Source of the DNA: CAZSBB01 sp964605235 | GTDB taxonomy: Bacteria; Planctomycetota; Phycisphaerae; Phycisphaerales; Phycisphaeraceae | Length of the DNA stretch: 64,000 bases | Direction of reading: 5' to 3' | Assembly (NCBI GenBank): GCA_964605235.1 | Contig: CAZSBB010000007.1 | Span: forward strand, 1-64,000 | Shown: positions 23,816 to 32,496 of the stretch, piece after piece | How positions within the stretch are numbered: the stretch's first letter is position 1 | How the letters are laid out: every line of letters begins with the position of its first letter | Notes under the pieces: generated by a model | Databases searched by the model: none | What the model saw: only the letters and a program-made list of their open reading frames with translations | Told to the model about the DNA's origin: nothing | Made by a program: the position numbers and the translations under genes

Positions 23816-25510
23816 ATGTTGCGCGCCCTTGCCCTTGCCCTGGCTTTGACCATGCTGTTTGACGCGCGGCTCATGGCCCAGCAGCCGGAAAACCTGCAGG
23901 CTTTCCTCGATCAGCAACTGCAAGCAAACGCCAACCCCATCGTCATCCCGCCGGGGCAGTACCGCCTCACGCCAACCAATAAACAACACCTCCGCCTGGT
24001 GGGCGTCAAAGATCGGCAGATCATCGCCGACGGCGTGGAGATCATCTGCACCCAGACCACCCGGGCCCTGACCATCGAGCGCTGCGCCAACCTCACCATC
24101 CGCGGCCTGGTCATCGACTACGACCCGTTGCCCTTCGTGCAGGCGCGTCTGACCGCCATCTCCGCCGATCGCAACACGCTCGACATCGAAATCTTCGACG
24201 GCTACCCCGCGACCATCGCCAGCCCCAGCAAGGTCGAAATCTTCGACCCCGCCACCGGCCTGCTGCGCACCAGCACCTACTTCGGTCTGCCCCTCAAACA
24301 AGTTGAAGGCAACCGCTGGACCCTCACCAAAACCGCCAACTACGCCAGCGCCGGCGCCAAGACGTATCAGCATGAACAAGTCGGCGACATCGTGATCGTC
24401 AATGCCCAGCATCAGCCCGACGGCTCCATTCCGCACGCCCTCATGGCGTCCGGGTGTCAGAATCTCGTGCTGGAAAACGTCACCATCTACGCTTCGCCGG
24501 TGTTCGGCTTCTTTGAAACCGACTGCCACGCCAGCGTCTATCGCCAGTGTCGCGTCATGCTTCGGCCGGTCGATCAGGACCTCGCTCCGCGCGGCTTCCG
24601 TCGCCTGCGCAGCCTCAACGCCGACGCGTTCCACTCCAAGAACGCCGGCGTCGGGCCGCAGTACCTCCAATGCGTCGCCGAGCATCAGGGCGACGACAGC
24701 TTCGCCATCAACGGCCACTACCACTTCATCGCGGGCAGCGCCGGCGACACCCTGCGCGTGCTGGGCAAGATCAACGGCAAACTGGACCTGGCGGCCGGCG
24801 CGGTGGTGGAACTGGTCAGCTACGACGGCGTGCGGTTGCCCGACGCCAAAGTGCTGGCGGTGACCCGCGACGGCAGCATCAACGAGGAGGAGAAGCAGTT
24901 TCTCGCCCAGCAGCAGATGCATGAGCCCTACAAGCTGGCGCGCAACGCGCTCAATGACGCCTGGCGCGTGCAGCTTGATCGCGCGGTGGAGCTGCCCATC
25001 GGCAGCGTCATCGCCGACGCCGGCCGGATCGGCAACGGCTTCAAAATCATCGGCTGCCAACTGGGTTTCAACCGCGCCCGCGGCATCATCGTCAAAGCCA
25101 GCGGCGGGGAAATCCGCGACAACGTGATCGCAGGCTGCTGGGGGGAAGCCATCAAGATCGCCCCCGAGTGGTGGTGGCTCGAAGCCGGCAGCAGCAATGA
25201 TCTGACCCTCGCCAACAACACCATCACCAACTGCCAGTGGCTGGGCATCGCGGTCTACGCCATCAACGGCAATCGACAGGTCGCGCCGGCCGGCGCCCAC
25301 CGCGACATTCGCATCACCGGCAACCGGATCAGCGGCGGCCCCGCGCCGGCGATCCTCGTCACCTCCACTGTGGGTCTGACGCTGGCCGACAATCAATTGC
25401 AGACGAATTCATCGCGCCAGATCCTCCCCTGGGCGGCGGCGCCGTTCGGCATTCAGGACGCCGGCGGTGAACCCATCAAGCTGATCCATGTCGAGCAGGT
25501 GCAGCAGTAA
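23816..25510 (+). CDS. Secreted right-handed parallel beta-helix protein (pectate-lyase-like fold)
   Basis: A 564-residue exported protein. The signal peptide is MLRALALALALTMLFDARLMAQ. The body is made of short repeating beta-coils: LTIERCANLTIRGLVIDYD, CQNLVLENVTIYASPVFGFFETDC and GSSNDLTLANNTITNCQWLGIAVYAI. These fit a right-handed parallel beta-helix of the kind found in polysaccharide lyases and glycoside hydrolases. HSKNAGVGPQYLQCVAEHQGDDSFAING resembles an active-site coil. GGAG lies eight bases before the ATG. Its position between a pseudopilin and a glycoside hydrolase suggests polysaccharide breakdown (inference). No specific enzyme class can be assigned. Confidence 0.8.
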   Translation: MLRALALALALTMLFDARLMAQQPENLQAFLDQQLQANANPIVIPPGQYRLTPTNKQHLRLVGVKDRQIIADGVEIICTQTTRALTIERCANLTIRGLVIDYDPLPFVQARLTAISADRNTLDIEIFDGYPATIASPSKVEIFDPATGLLRTSTYFGLPLKQVEGNRWTLTKTANYASAGAKTYQHEQVGDIVIVNAQHQPDGSIPHALMASGCQNLVLENVTIYASPVFGFFETDCHASVYRQCRVMLRPVDQDLAPRGFRRLRSLNADAFHSKNAGVGPQYLQCVAEHQGDDSFAINGHYHFIAGSAGDTLRVLGKINGKLDLAAGAVVELVSYDGVRLPDAKVLAVTRDGSINEEEKQFLAQQQMHEPYKLARNALNDAWRVQLDRAVELPIGSVIADAGRIGNGFKIIGCQLGFNRARGIIVKASGGEIRDNVIAGCWGEAIKIAPEWWWLEAGSSNDLTLANNTITNCQWLGIAVYAINGNRQVAPAGAHRDIRITGNRISGGPAPAILVTSTVGLTLADNQLQTNSSRQILPWAAAPFGIQDAGGEPIKLIHVEQVQQ

Positions 25511-25652
25511 GGCGGCGACGCAAATAATGTCTGCCAGCACCCGCCCACGGGCGTGAGCGGCTCGGAAACACCGTAATTCCTTACTCCGCCGCGCCGCCGC
25601 TGCCCCTCGGCGGGTGGCTTTCCATTTCCACAAAATGCGCCGGGTCGCCCGG

Positions 25653-25757
25653 ATGTCACGGTGACACGGAGGTGACATGCCGATGACATCCGCAAGTTAC
25701 AATTCATCAATCAGTTGCCGCTGTATGTCACATACGGCAGGTGACATGAAGTGACAT
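25653..25757. promoter_or_regulatory. Cluster of seven GTGACAT/ATGTCAC half-sites upstream of the glycoside hydrolase
   Basis: The heptamer occurs as ATGTCAC (25653, 25725), GTGACAT (25672, 25741, 25751) and near-matches GTGACAC (25661) and ATGACAT (25683). It forms inverted pairs such as ATGTCACGGTGACAC and ATGTCAC-9-GTGACAT, plus direct repeats 10 bases apart, close to one helical turn. The cluster ends 26 bases before the hydrolase ATG and overlaps where its promoter should be. Cooperative binding of a regulator is the simplest explanation. The rest of the 272-bp gap holds no gene. Confidence 0.6.
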
Positions 25758-25782
25758 TTGCGCGCTTGCCAAGGAGGCGACC

Positions 25783-28410
25783 ATGCATGTCAGCCGCGCC
25801 TGGTTGCGGGTCATGGTGTTGTCGGGATTGCTGCTGGGTTGGCTGGCGCCCTGTGCAGGAGCGCAGAGCCCGGTGGTGGAATTGCTGCCCGACGACCAGA
25901 CGGGGTTGTTTGAGATTCGCGTGGACGGCGCGCCGGTGGTGAAGACGCAGTGGCGCGCGTGGGGGCCCAACTGGCGCTGGGTGTCGACGCGGGTGACGCA
26001 GGCGCTGCCGTGGAGCGATGTGCCGACGTTTCAGGTGCAGTGGAATGACTGGAAAACCACGGCCGCGCTGCAGCGTGAAGTGGACAGCGCGCGGGTGCTG
26101 CGCTGGGTGATCGACCTGGACTGCCGGGCGAACGTGGGGGAGATCGTCGGTGCGGGCATCAGTTTCGTGAATGCAGTCCATTCGCCCGCGCGGCAGGGCC
26201 ATGACGCCGCGCCGATTCTGCTGCCGCAGCGGATGGGCTGGGAATGGGAGCTGACGCCCGGGCAGGTGGTGCGGTGTCAGTTTGCCGCGCCGCTGACCCA
26301 GCTTTATTTCGAGCGGAATCAGCCGGGGGAATGCCGTGCGTTGTTTGTGCCCAATCCGCTGAGCGTGGGTCGGCAGCGCCTGGTGATGACGCTGACCTTG
26401 CCGCCCGGTGCGGTGATCGCGCCCTCCCTGGAACAGCGCTATGGTCCAGCCGATCCTGACCACTGGCCGCTGCAGGCGCTGGACCCGCATGAGTCGTTCA
26501 TCGACCTGTCGGACCTGAACGAAAAGCCCGCCGGGCAGCGCGGCCTGGTGCGAGTGGACGGCGCGGAGCTGCGCTTCGCCGACGGCACGCCCGCCCGCTT
26601 CTGGGGCGCCAACCTGCAGGCGTACACCCTCTTCATGACCGACCGTGACCGCATCGCCCAGCATGCCCAACGTATGGCGCAACTCGGCTTCAACCTCGCG
26701 CGTCTGCATCACCACGATTCGGCGAACTGGGTGACGAAAAACCTGATTGCCGAGGGCGACACTTCGCAGGAGCTCGATCCCGAAGCGCTCGACACCTACT
26801 TTTACTGGATCAAATGTCTGCGCGACCAGGGCATCTATGTCTGGATCGACCTGCACGTGGGTCGCCCCTTCCGCGAAGGCGATCAAATCCCCGGCTGGGA
26901 GGAGCTCGCCAAAAACCGCAAGAGCAAAGGCGCGGAAGTCAAGGGCTTCACTTTGCTCAACCATCGCCTGCGCGACCTGCTCAAGCAGTTCAACGAGCAA
27001 CTGCTCACGCGCGTCAATCCCTACACCAACCTGGCGCTCAAGGACGATCCCGCCGTCGTCGGCCTGTTGCTGACCAACGAGAATGACCTGACCAATCACT
27101 TTGGCAACAGCTTCCTGCCCGACAAGAAAAATCACCATCATCAGGAGCTGTTTGAAACCCGGCGGGATGAAATCGTCGAGCAGCGCGAACTGGACCCCAA
27201 ACTCGCATGGCAAACCTGGAAGCCCGGCGACAGCAAGGTGGTGCTCAACGAACTCGAAGCCGACTTCTACCGTGAACTCATCGAACACCTGCGCAGCATC
27301 GGCGTGCAGAACGCCATCGCGCCCGGGCAGCAGTGGGGCGGCAACGCGCTGTTTGGCCTGCCCGCGCTCACGGTGGGCCAGCTTCTGGATGTGCACACCT
27401 ACACGCATGGCGAATGGCTCAGCGGCAACCCGCGCTACGTCGCCGATTGGCCGCATTGGATCGCTGCGGCGCAGTTGGCGGATAAGCCGCTGACCATCAC
27501 CGAGTACAACAACGAAGACAACGCCAATGTGCTCGATCCGTTCACCGTGCCGCTGGCGATGGCAGCCTTCGCCTGCTTCCAGGGCTGGGACGCGCCGATG
27601 CTCTATGGCTACTCGCAGGATGCGCTCAACGGCTACAGCCTGAGCTTCTGGTCCAGCTACAACCATCCTGCGGTGATGGGCCTCATGCCCGCCGCCGCCG
27701 TGATGTTCCGCCAGCAGCACGTGCAGCCGGCGCGCAAAACCATGGTGCTGCAACTGACGCCTGACCAGATGCTGCGTCAGGACCTGCGCCCGACCACCGC
27801 GGCCGCGCTGCGCACCATTCCCGAACAGCATCGTCTGGTCATCGCATTACCCGCCACCGATCTGCTGCCCTGGCTCGTCCCCACGCAACTGCCAGCCGGC
27901 AACGTGGAACTGCTCACCGATCCGCAGACCGATTGCATCCCCCTTGGCGAACACGTCGTCCGCAGCGACACCGGGCAAATCACCCGCGATTGGCAACAAG
28001 GCATGCAGACCATCAACACGCCCCACAGCCAGGCAGCCATCGGCTGGATCGGCGGGCAAACGCTCAAACTCGACGATGTCACCTTCCAACTGCAGACCCC
28101 CAAGGCGGCCGTGGTGCTCACCAGCCTTGATGGTCAGCCGCTGACGCAATCGCAGCGCATCCTGCTGACCGCTGTGGGCCGGGTGCGTGGGTTCAACCAG
28201 GGCTCGCGCGGCTACCGCTCCGAGCCGATCGTCGGCTCACTGTCGCTCAAGCACACCGCCAACGAACTCACGCTCAGTCCAATGTGGAATCTCACCGCCA
28301 CCTCCCAACCTGCCCCGCAGACGCTGGCGCGCGACGCCAAGGGAAACTTCACCATCACGCTGCCCCCGCCCGCCGGCACGCACTGGTGGTTGCTTGAACC
28401 GGTGCGGTGA
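25783..28410 (+). CDS. Secreted glycoside hydrolase, clan A (GH5-like TIM barrel)
   Basis: An 875-residue exported enzyme with signal peptide MHVSRAWLRVMVLSGLLLGW...CAGAQS. After a ~240-residue beta-rich N-terminal domain comes a (beta/alpha)8 barrel: FWGANLQAYTLFMTDRDRIA, RMAQLGFNLARLHHHD and YVWIDLHVG. The likely acid/base Glu is in GLLLTNENDLTNH and the nucleophile Glu in LTITEYNNED, the clan A pattern. A C-terminal beta domain of about 200 residues follows. AAGGAGG precedes the ATG. It is likely to cleave beta-linked polysaccharide; the exact substrate is not evident. It is controlled by the GTGACAT cluster region immediately upstream (inference). Confidence 0.82.
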   Translation: MHVSRAWLRVMVLSGLLLGWLAPCAGAQSPVVELLPDDQTGLFEIRVDGAPVVKTQWRAWGPNWRWVSTRVTQALPWSDVPTFQVQWNDWKTTAALQREVDSARVLRWVIDLDCRANVGEIVGAGISFVNAVHSPARQGHDAAPILLPQRMGWEWELTPGQVVRCQFAAPLTQLYFERNQPGECRALFVPNPLSVGRQRLVMTLTLPPGAVIAPSLEQRYGPADPDHWPLQALDPHESFIDLSDLNEKPAGQRGLVRVDGAELRFADGTPARFWGANLQAYTLFMTDRDRIAQHAQRMAQLGFNLARLHHHDSANWVTKNLIAEGDTSQELDPEALDTYFYWIKCLRDQGIYVWIDLHVGRPFREGDQIPGWEELAKNRKSKGAEVKGFTLLNHRLRDLLKQFNEQLLTRVNPYTNLALKDDPAVVGLLLTNENDLTNHFGNSFLPDKKNHHHQELFETRRDEIVEQRELDPKLAWQTWKPGDSKVVLNELEADFYRELIEHLRSIGVQNAIAPGQQWGGNALFGLPALTVGQLLDVHTYTHGEWLSGNPRYVADWPHWIAAAQLADKPLTITEYNNEDNANVLDPFTVPLAMAAFACFQGWDAPMLYGYSQDALNGYSLSFWSSYNHPAVMGLMPAAAVMFRQQHVQPARKTMVLQLTPDQMLRQDLRPTTAAALRTIPEQHRLVIALPATDLLPWLVPTQLPAGNVELLTDPQTDCIPLGEHVVRSDTGQITRDWQQGMQTINTPHSQAAIGWIGGQTLKLDDVTFQLQTPKAAVVLTSLDGQPLTQSQRILLTAVGRVRGFNQGSRGYRSEPIVGSLSLKHTANELTLSPMWNLTATSQPAPQTLARDAKGNFTITLPPPAGTHWWLLEPVR

Positions 28411-28493
28411 GCCGAACGCGCCACCTGCTGCGGCGCAGTTGGATTACCATCACATCACGTTCCAGCCGCAAGTCAGGAGCATTGGCGCCCGCG

Positions 28494-31259
28494 ATGTCGC
28501 TTGAACTGTACATCACCCCCCACGGCGAATTGCGGTTGCATGATGCAACCAACGATGCCGTTGATGAGGCCGCCACCCCCGCGCTGTCGTCGGCGGCGCA
28601 GCGCCGTTTGCTGGACGCCTTTGCTGCGGGTTCCGGTGCGGGGCTGCTGCATCTGGCGACCGTGTTGCTCGAAGCCCGGCTGCCGCCGGCGCTGGATTGG
28701 GCGCGCGGGGTGGCGCGGCAAGGCGTGGCGGCGCTGTGCCAGTCGGGCGTAGCAACGACGCCCACGCCCATTCCGCCGCCTGAGGCACCGACGCTCGTCC
28801 GTTGGGTTGAGCAGGCTCCGCCGCTGTTGGGCAGCGAGTATCTCGATGCTCAAGTGCTGACCCACGCGTGGCGTGCTTTGGATGAACACGTCCGCGCTGC
28901 GGCGCAGGCGGCGGGGGCGACGGTGTCGGGTTGGCTCGAACAGCAGCAGCCCGCCTGGCGCGCGGTGGGGCGGGTGACCTTTCACCTGGCGGAAAACAAG
29001 AGCAGCGACACCCATCCCTTCGCATTCCTGGCGACCTACGCCCAGACGCTGTCCGCCCAGGGCGTCGTGCAGCATGTGCCGTTGCTGCGCGCGGTGCAGG
29101 AGCAGGCGGGGGGCACGGAGCGGCAGCGGTTGCTCAACCTGCTGACGCCGCTCGAACGTGCCGCCGAGCGGGTTCCGTGGGTGCGCCAGCTCATCGACGA
29201 GGGCGCGCTCTTTCAACCGCTGGCGTGGACCCCGCCCCAGGCGTATGCCTTTCTGCAGACGGTCGAAGTGTTACGCGAAGTCGGCCTGATCGTCCGCACG
29301 CCCGACTGGTGGAGCGCCCGCCGCCCGCCCCGACCCCAGGTGCAGGTCCGCATCGGCAACGCCAAACAAGCGGTGCTGAGCGTTGAGACTTTGCTCGATA
29401 TTTCCATCCACGTCGCGCTGGGCGATGAGCAACTCACACGTGAAGAATTGCAGGCATTGTTTGACCAATCCACCCCGGGCGCGGGGCTGGTGCGTTTGCG
29501 CGGACGCTGGGTGGAACTGGACCGTGACCAGCTCGCCGCGGCACTGCAGCATTGGCGCCAGGTGGAAAAAACCTCCGGCGACGGGGTGAGCTTTCATGAA
29601 GCCATGCGCTGGTTGGCGACCGGCGGTGATGCCGCGCCTCCTGCGGACGCCGAGGACGCGCTGGCTCCACCGACGACCTGGGTCGGCATCGAGCCCGGCC
29701 CCTGGCTGGAACAGGTTCTCACCCAGCTCCGCGATCCCGCTGCGCTCGACGCCGCCGGCGAAGTGCCCGGCCTGAACGCCACGCTGCGCCCGTACCAGCG
29801 CGTGGGCGTCGGTTGGTTGCGTTTTGTCACTTCGCTGAAGCTGGGCGCCTGTCTCGCCGACGACATGGGGTTGGGCAAAACCATCCAGGTGCTGGCGCTG
29901 CTGCTGCATCTGAAACAGCAAGCCCAAGCCCCGGCCGACCAGCGCTCGCGCGCGACCGCTGCCGACCATCCGCCGCCGAGCCTGCTGGTGGTTCCGGCCT
30001 CGCTGCTGGCGAACTGGCGCAGCGAGTTGGACCGCTTCGCCCCCGCGCTGGTCGCGGTCACGCTGCATCCCGCCGAGACCAGGGTGGATTTGAAAAAGCC
30101 GGATGCCGTCCGCCGCGCGATCGCCGGCTGTGATCTGGTCATCACCACCTATGGCATGGCCACGCGGCTGGAACTGCTGCGCACGCGGTCCTGGCGCCTG
30201 GTCATCCTCGACGAAGCCCAGGCGATCAAGAACGCCGGTTCCCGCCAGAGCCGCGCCGTCAAGCAACTGCCCGCCGACGCCCGCCTCGCGCTCTCGGGCA
30301 CGCCGGTCGAGAATCGCCTGTCCGACCTGTGGTCGTTGTTCGATTTCCTCAACCCCGGCCTGCTGGGCAATGCCGCCGACTTCAAACGCTTCACCAAACA
30401 ACTGGCGTCCGACCCGCAGCGCGGCTACGCCCCCCTGCGCCGGCTGGTGCGCCCGTACATCCTGCGCCGACTCAAAACCGATAAAAGCATCATCGCCGAC
30501 TTACCCGCCAAGACCGAGATGCAGACCTACTGCGGGCTGAGCAAAACGCAGGCGGCCCTCTACCAGCAATCCGTCCTGGAACTGCAGGAGCAACTGCACC
30601 AGGTTGCCGGCATCCAACGCCGCGGCCTGGTGCTCGCGTTCCTGATGCGCTTCAAGCAAATCTGCAATCACCCCAACCAGTGGCAGGGCGCCGGCGATTA
30701 CCACCGCGACCACAGCGGCAAGTTCCAGCGCCTCGTCGAACTGACGGAAGAAATGGCGCAGCGCCAGGAGCGCGTGCTGGTGTTCACCCAGTTCCGTGAG
30801 ATCACCGACCCGCTGGCGCTGCTGCTGGGCGAGGTGTTTGGTCGGCCGGGGCTCATCCTCCACGGCGGTACGCCGGTGAAACGGCGACAGGCGCTGGTGC
30901 GCGATTTCCAGCGCGACGACGGCCCGCCGTTCTTCATCCTGTCGCTCAAAGCCGGCGGCACCGGACTGAATCTCACTGCTGCCGCGCAGGTGATCCATTT
31001 CGATCGCTGGTGGAATCCGGCAGTGGAAAATCAGGCGACTGATCGCGCCTTCCGCATCGGTCAGCGCCGCCACGTGCTGGTGCACAAGTTCGTCTGCCGC
31101 GGCACCGTGGAAGAAAGAATCGACGCGCTGCTGACGTCCAAGCGCGAACTGGCGGATGCGGTGCTGGATGCGGATGCCGGTAAAATGCTGACGGAGATGA
31201 GTGATCGGGAGCTGTTGGATTTCGTGGCGTTGGATGTCAACAAGGCCGGCGAGTTGTGA
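28494..31259 (+). CDS. SNF2-family DEAD/DEAH helicase
   Basis: Superfamily 2 ATPase of the bacterial SNF2/RapA-like type, 921 residues. After a variable N-terminal half comes the SNF2 motor: ATP-binding ADDMGLGKTIQVLALLLHLK (Walker A Lys near residue 462), LVVPASLLANWRSEL, Walker B LDEAQAIKN, SGTPVENRLSDLWSLFDFL, and the helicase C domain with SLKAGGTGLNLTAA, HFDRWWNPAVENQATDRAFRIGQ. All motor motifs are present. The start at 28494 is preferred over an in-frame start that overlaps the preceding gene. The SWIM-domain gene follows 48 bp downstream, a pairing seen in many bacteria. Confidence 0.9.
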   Translation: MSLELYITPHGELRLHDATNDAVDEAATPALSSAAQRRLLDAFAAGSGAGLLHLATVLLEARLPPALDWARGVARQGVAALCQSGVATTPTPIPPPEAPTLVRWVEQAPPLLGSEYLDAQVLTHAWRALDEHVRAAAQAAGATVSGWLEQQQPAWRAVGRVTFHLAENKSSDTHPFAFLATYAQTLSAQGVVQHVPLLRAVQEQAGGTERQRLLNLLTPLERAAERVPWVRQLIDEGALFQPLAWTPPQAYAFLQTVEVLREVGLIVRTPDWWSARRPPRPQVQVRIGNAKQAVLSVETLLDISIHVALGDEQLTREELQALFDQSTPGAGLVRLRGRWVELDRDQLAAALQHWRQVEKTSGDGVSFHEAMRWLATGGDAAPPADAEDALAPPTTWVGIEPGPWLEQVLTQLRDPAALDAAGEVPGLNATLRPYQRVGVGWLRFVTSLKLGACLADDMGLGKTIQVLALLLHLKQQAQAPADQRSRATAADHPPPSLLVVPASLLANWRSELDRFAPALVAVTLHPAETRVDLKKPDAVRRAIAGCDLVITTYGMATRLELLRTRSWRLVILDEAQAIKNAGSRQSRAVKQLPADARLALSGTPVENRLSDLWSLFDFLNPGLLGNAADFKRFTKQLASDPQRGYAPLRRLVRPYILRRLKTDKSIIADLPAKTEMQTYCGLSKTQAALYQQSVLELQEQLHQVAGIQRRGLVLAFLMRFKQICNHPNQWQGAGDYHRDHSGKFQRLVELTEEMAQRQERVLVFTQFREITDPLALLLGEVFGRPGLILHGGTPVKRRQALVRDFQRDDGPPFFILSLKAGGTGLNLTAAAQVIHFDRWWNPAVENQATDRAFRIGQRRHVLVHKFVCRGTVEERIDALLTSKRELADAVLDADAGKMLTEMSDRELLDFVALDVNKAGEL

Positions 31260-31307
31260 GTCGATCGGTTGGCCGGCTAAATCCAGTCTGCGGGAAAGGA
31301 TGCCCCG

Positions 31308-32339
31308 ATGAGTTGGTATTACTTCCAGCCCAAGCCCTCCGTGGGCGAGCTCCGCGCCAAGGCGCGGGCAGCGCGGGAGCAACTGCAGCGTATGGGGCAG
31401 CAGCTTGCTCCAGTGGAAGTGGAAGGGCGGAAGATCGCTCAGACCTTCTGGGGCCAGGCGTGGTGCGAGAATCTGGAGGCGTACCGCGATTTTGAATATC
31501 GCCTGCCGCGCGGGCGCAGCTATGTGCGCAACGGCAGCGTGATCGACCTGCAGATCGCCTCCGGCCAGATCAAGGCGCTGGTGCAGGGCAGCTCGTTGTA
31601 CAACGTGTCCGTCGACATCGCCCCGCTGCCGGCGCCGGCGTGGGCGGCGCTCAAGCAACGCTGCGCCGGGCAGATTGCGTCGTTGCTGGAACTGCTGCGC
31701 GGCGAGTTTTCCCAGCATGTCCTGAACCAGCTCGTCGATCTGGAGCAGGGCCTGTTCCCGCAGCCTGCTGAAATCCGGATGCAGTGCAGTTGTCCGGACT
31801 GGGCGGTCATGTGCAAGCATGTGGCGGCGGCGATGTACGGCGTGGGTCATCGGCTCGACGCCCAGCCGGAGTTGTTTTTCACCTTGCGCCAGCTTGACCC
31901 GGCGGAACTGATCGCCCAGGCCGCGAGCGCCGAAGCGCTCACCGCCAACGCGACCCGCGCGCCGACGATTGCCGTCGACCAGTTGTCACAGGTGTTTGGC
32001 ATCGACCTGGCGCCTGCCGCGCCGTCGGTCATCACCGCTCCGCCAACAGCCGGGGCCAACCCATCCTCCACCAGTGCAACGGTGCCGCAGCAGCCCAGCG
32101 CCCCAGCAAAGGTGACTGCGACCCAAGCCGCCAGAACTAGAATCAGCAACCCGAAATCCGCCAAGCCCAAGCCCAAGCCCAAGCAGAGCAAGGCTCAGGC
32201 GAACAAGACCAAGGCGCGGGCGCAGGCCACGGCGAAAACGCCCCAGACCCGGCGAAAAGCTGGGAAAGTCGCGGCTGTAACCAAGCCCCGAACGCGGGCG
32301 AAAAGCAAGTCGACTTCATCGCGCCCGCCTGCTCAGTAA
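31308..32339 (+). CDS. SWIM zinc-finger protein with long basic C-terminal tail
   Basis: A 343-residue protein. The SWIM motif CSCPDWAVMCKHVAA (CxCx6CxH, about residues 164-178) is intact. The preceding region (GRKIAQTFWGQAWCENLEAY, GSVIDLQIASGQIKALVQGS) matches the conserved N-terminus of bacterial SWIM proteins encoded next to SNF2 helicases. The last ~80 residues are a low-complexity Lys/Pro/Ala/Arg tail (KSAKPKPKPKQSKAQ and onwards) resembling histone H1-type nucleic-acid-binding tails. It is probably co-transcribed with the helicase and is a likely DNA-binding partner (inference). Confidence 0.87.
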   Translation: MSWYYFQPKPSVGELRAKARAAREQLQRMGQQLAPVEVEGRKIAQTFWGQAWCENLEAYRDFEYRLPRGRSYVRNGSVIDLQIASGQIKALVQGSSLYNVSVDIAPLPAPAWAALKQRCAGQIASLLELLRGEFSQHVLNQLVDLEQGLFPQPAEIRMQCSCPDWAVMCKHVAAAMYGVGHRLDAQPELFFTLRQLDPAELIAQAASAEALTANATRAPTIAVDQLSQVFGIDLAPAAPSVITAPPTAGANPSSTSATVPQQPSAPAKVTATQAARTRISNPKSAKPKPKPKQSKAQANKTKARAQATAKTPQTRRKAGKVAAVTKPRTRAKSKSTSSRPPAQ

Positions 32340-32422
32340 CCTGCCGCCACCCGCAGGTGTAACCCTCGTTCGACCCACTGGCACAAGCTGAGCCGATTGC
32401 TATGATATTGGGCTGTATCGCC

Positions 32423-32496
32423 GGGCGTTTAGCTCAGTTGGCTAGAGCGCATCCTTCACACGGATGAGGTCACAGGTTCGAGTCCTGTAACGCCCA
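32423..32496 (+). tRNA. tRNA-Val (anticodon CAC); integration target of the island
   Basis: The 74-nt gene folds as a complete cloverleaf: acceptor GGGCGTT/AACGCCC, D-arm GCTC..GAGC, anticodon stem CATCC/GGATG with loop TTCACAC (anticodon CAC), T-arm ACAGG-TTCGAGT-CCTGT, discriminator A. No CCA is encoded. Its 3' 16 bases double as the left attachment site, so integration restores an intact tRNA. Confidence 0.96.
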
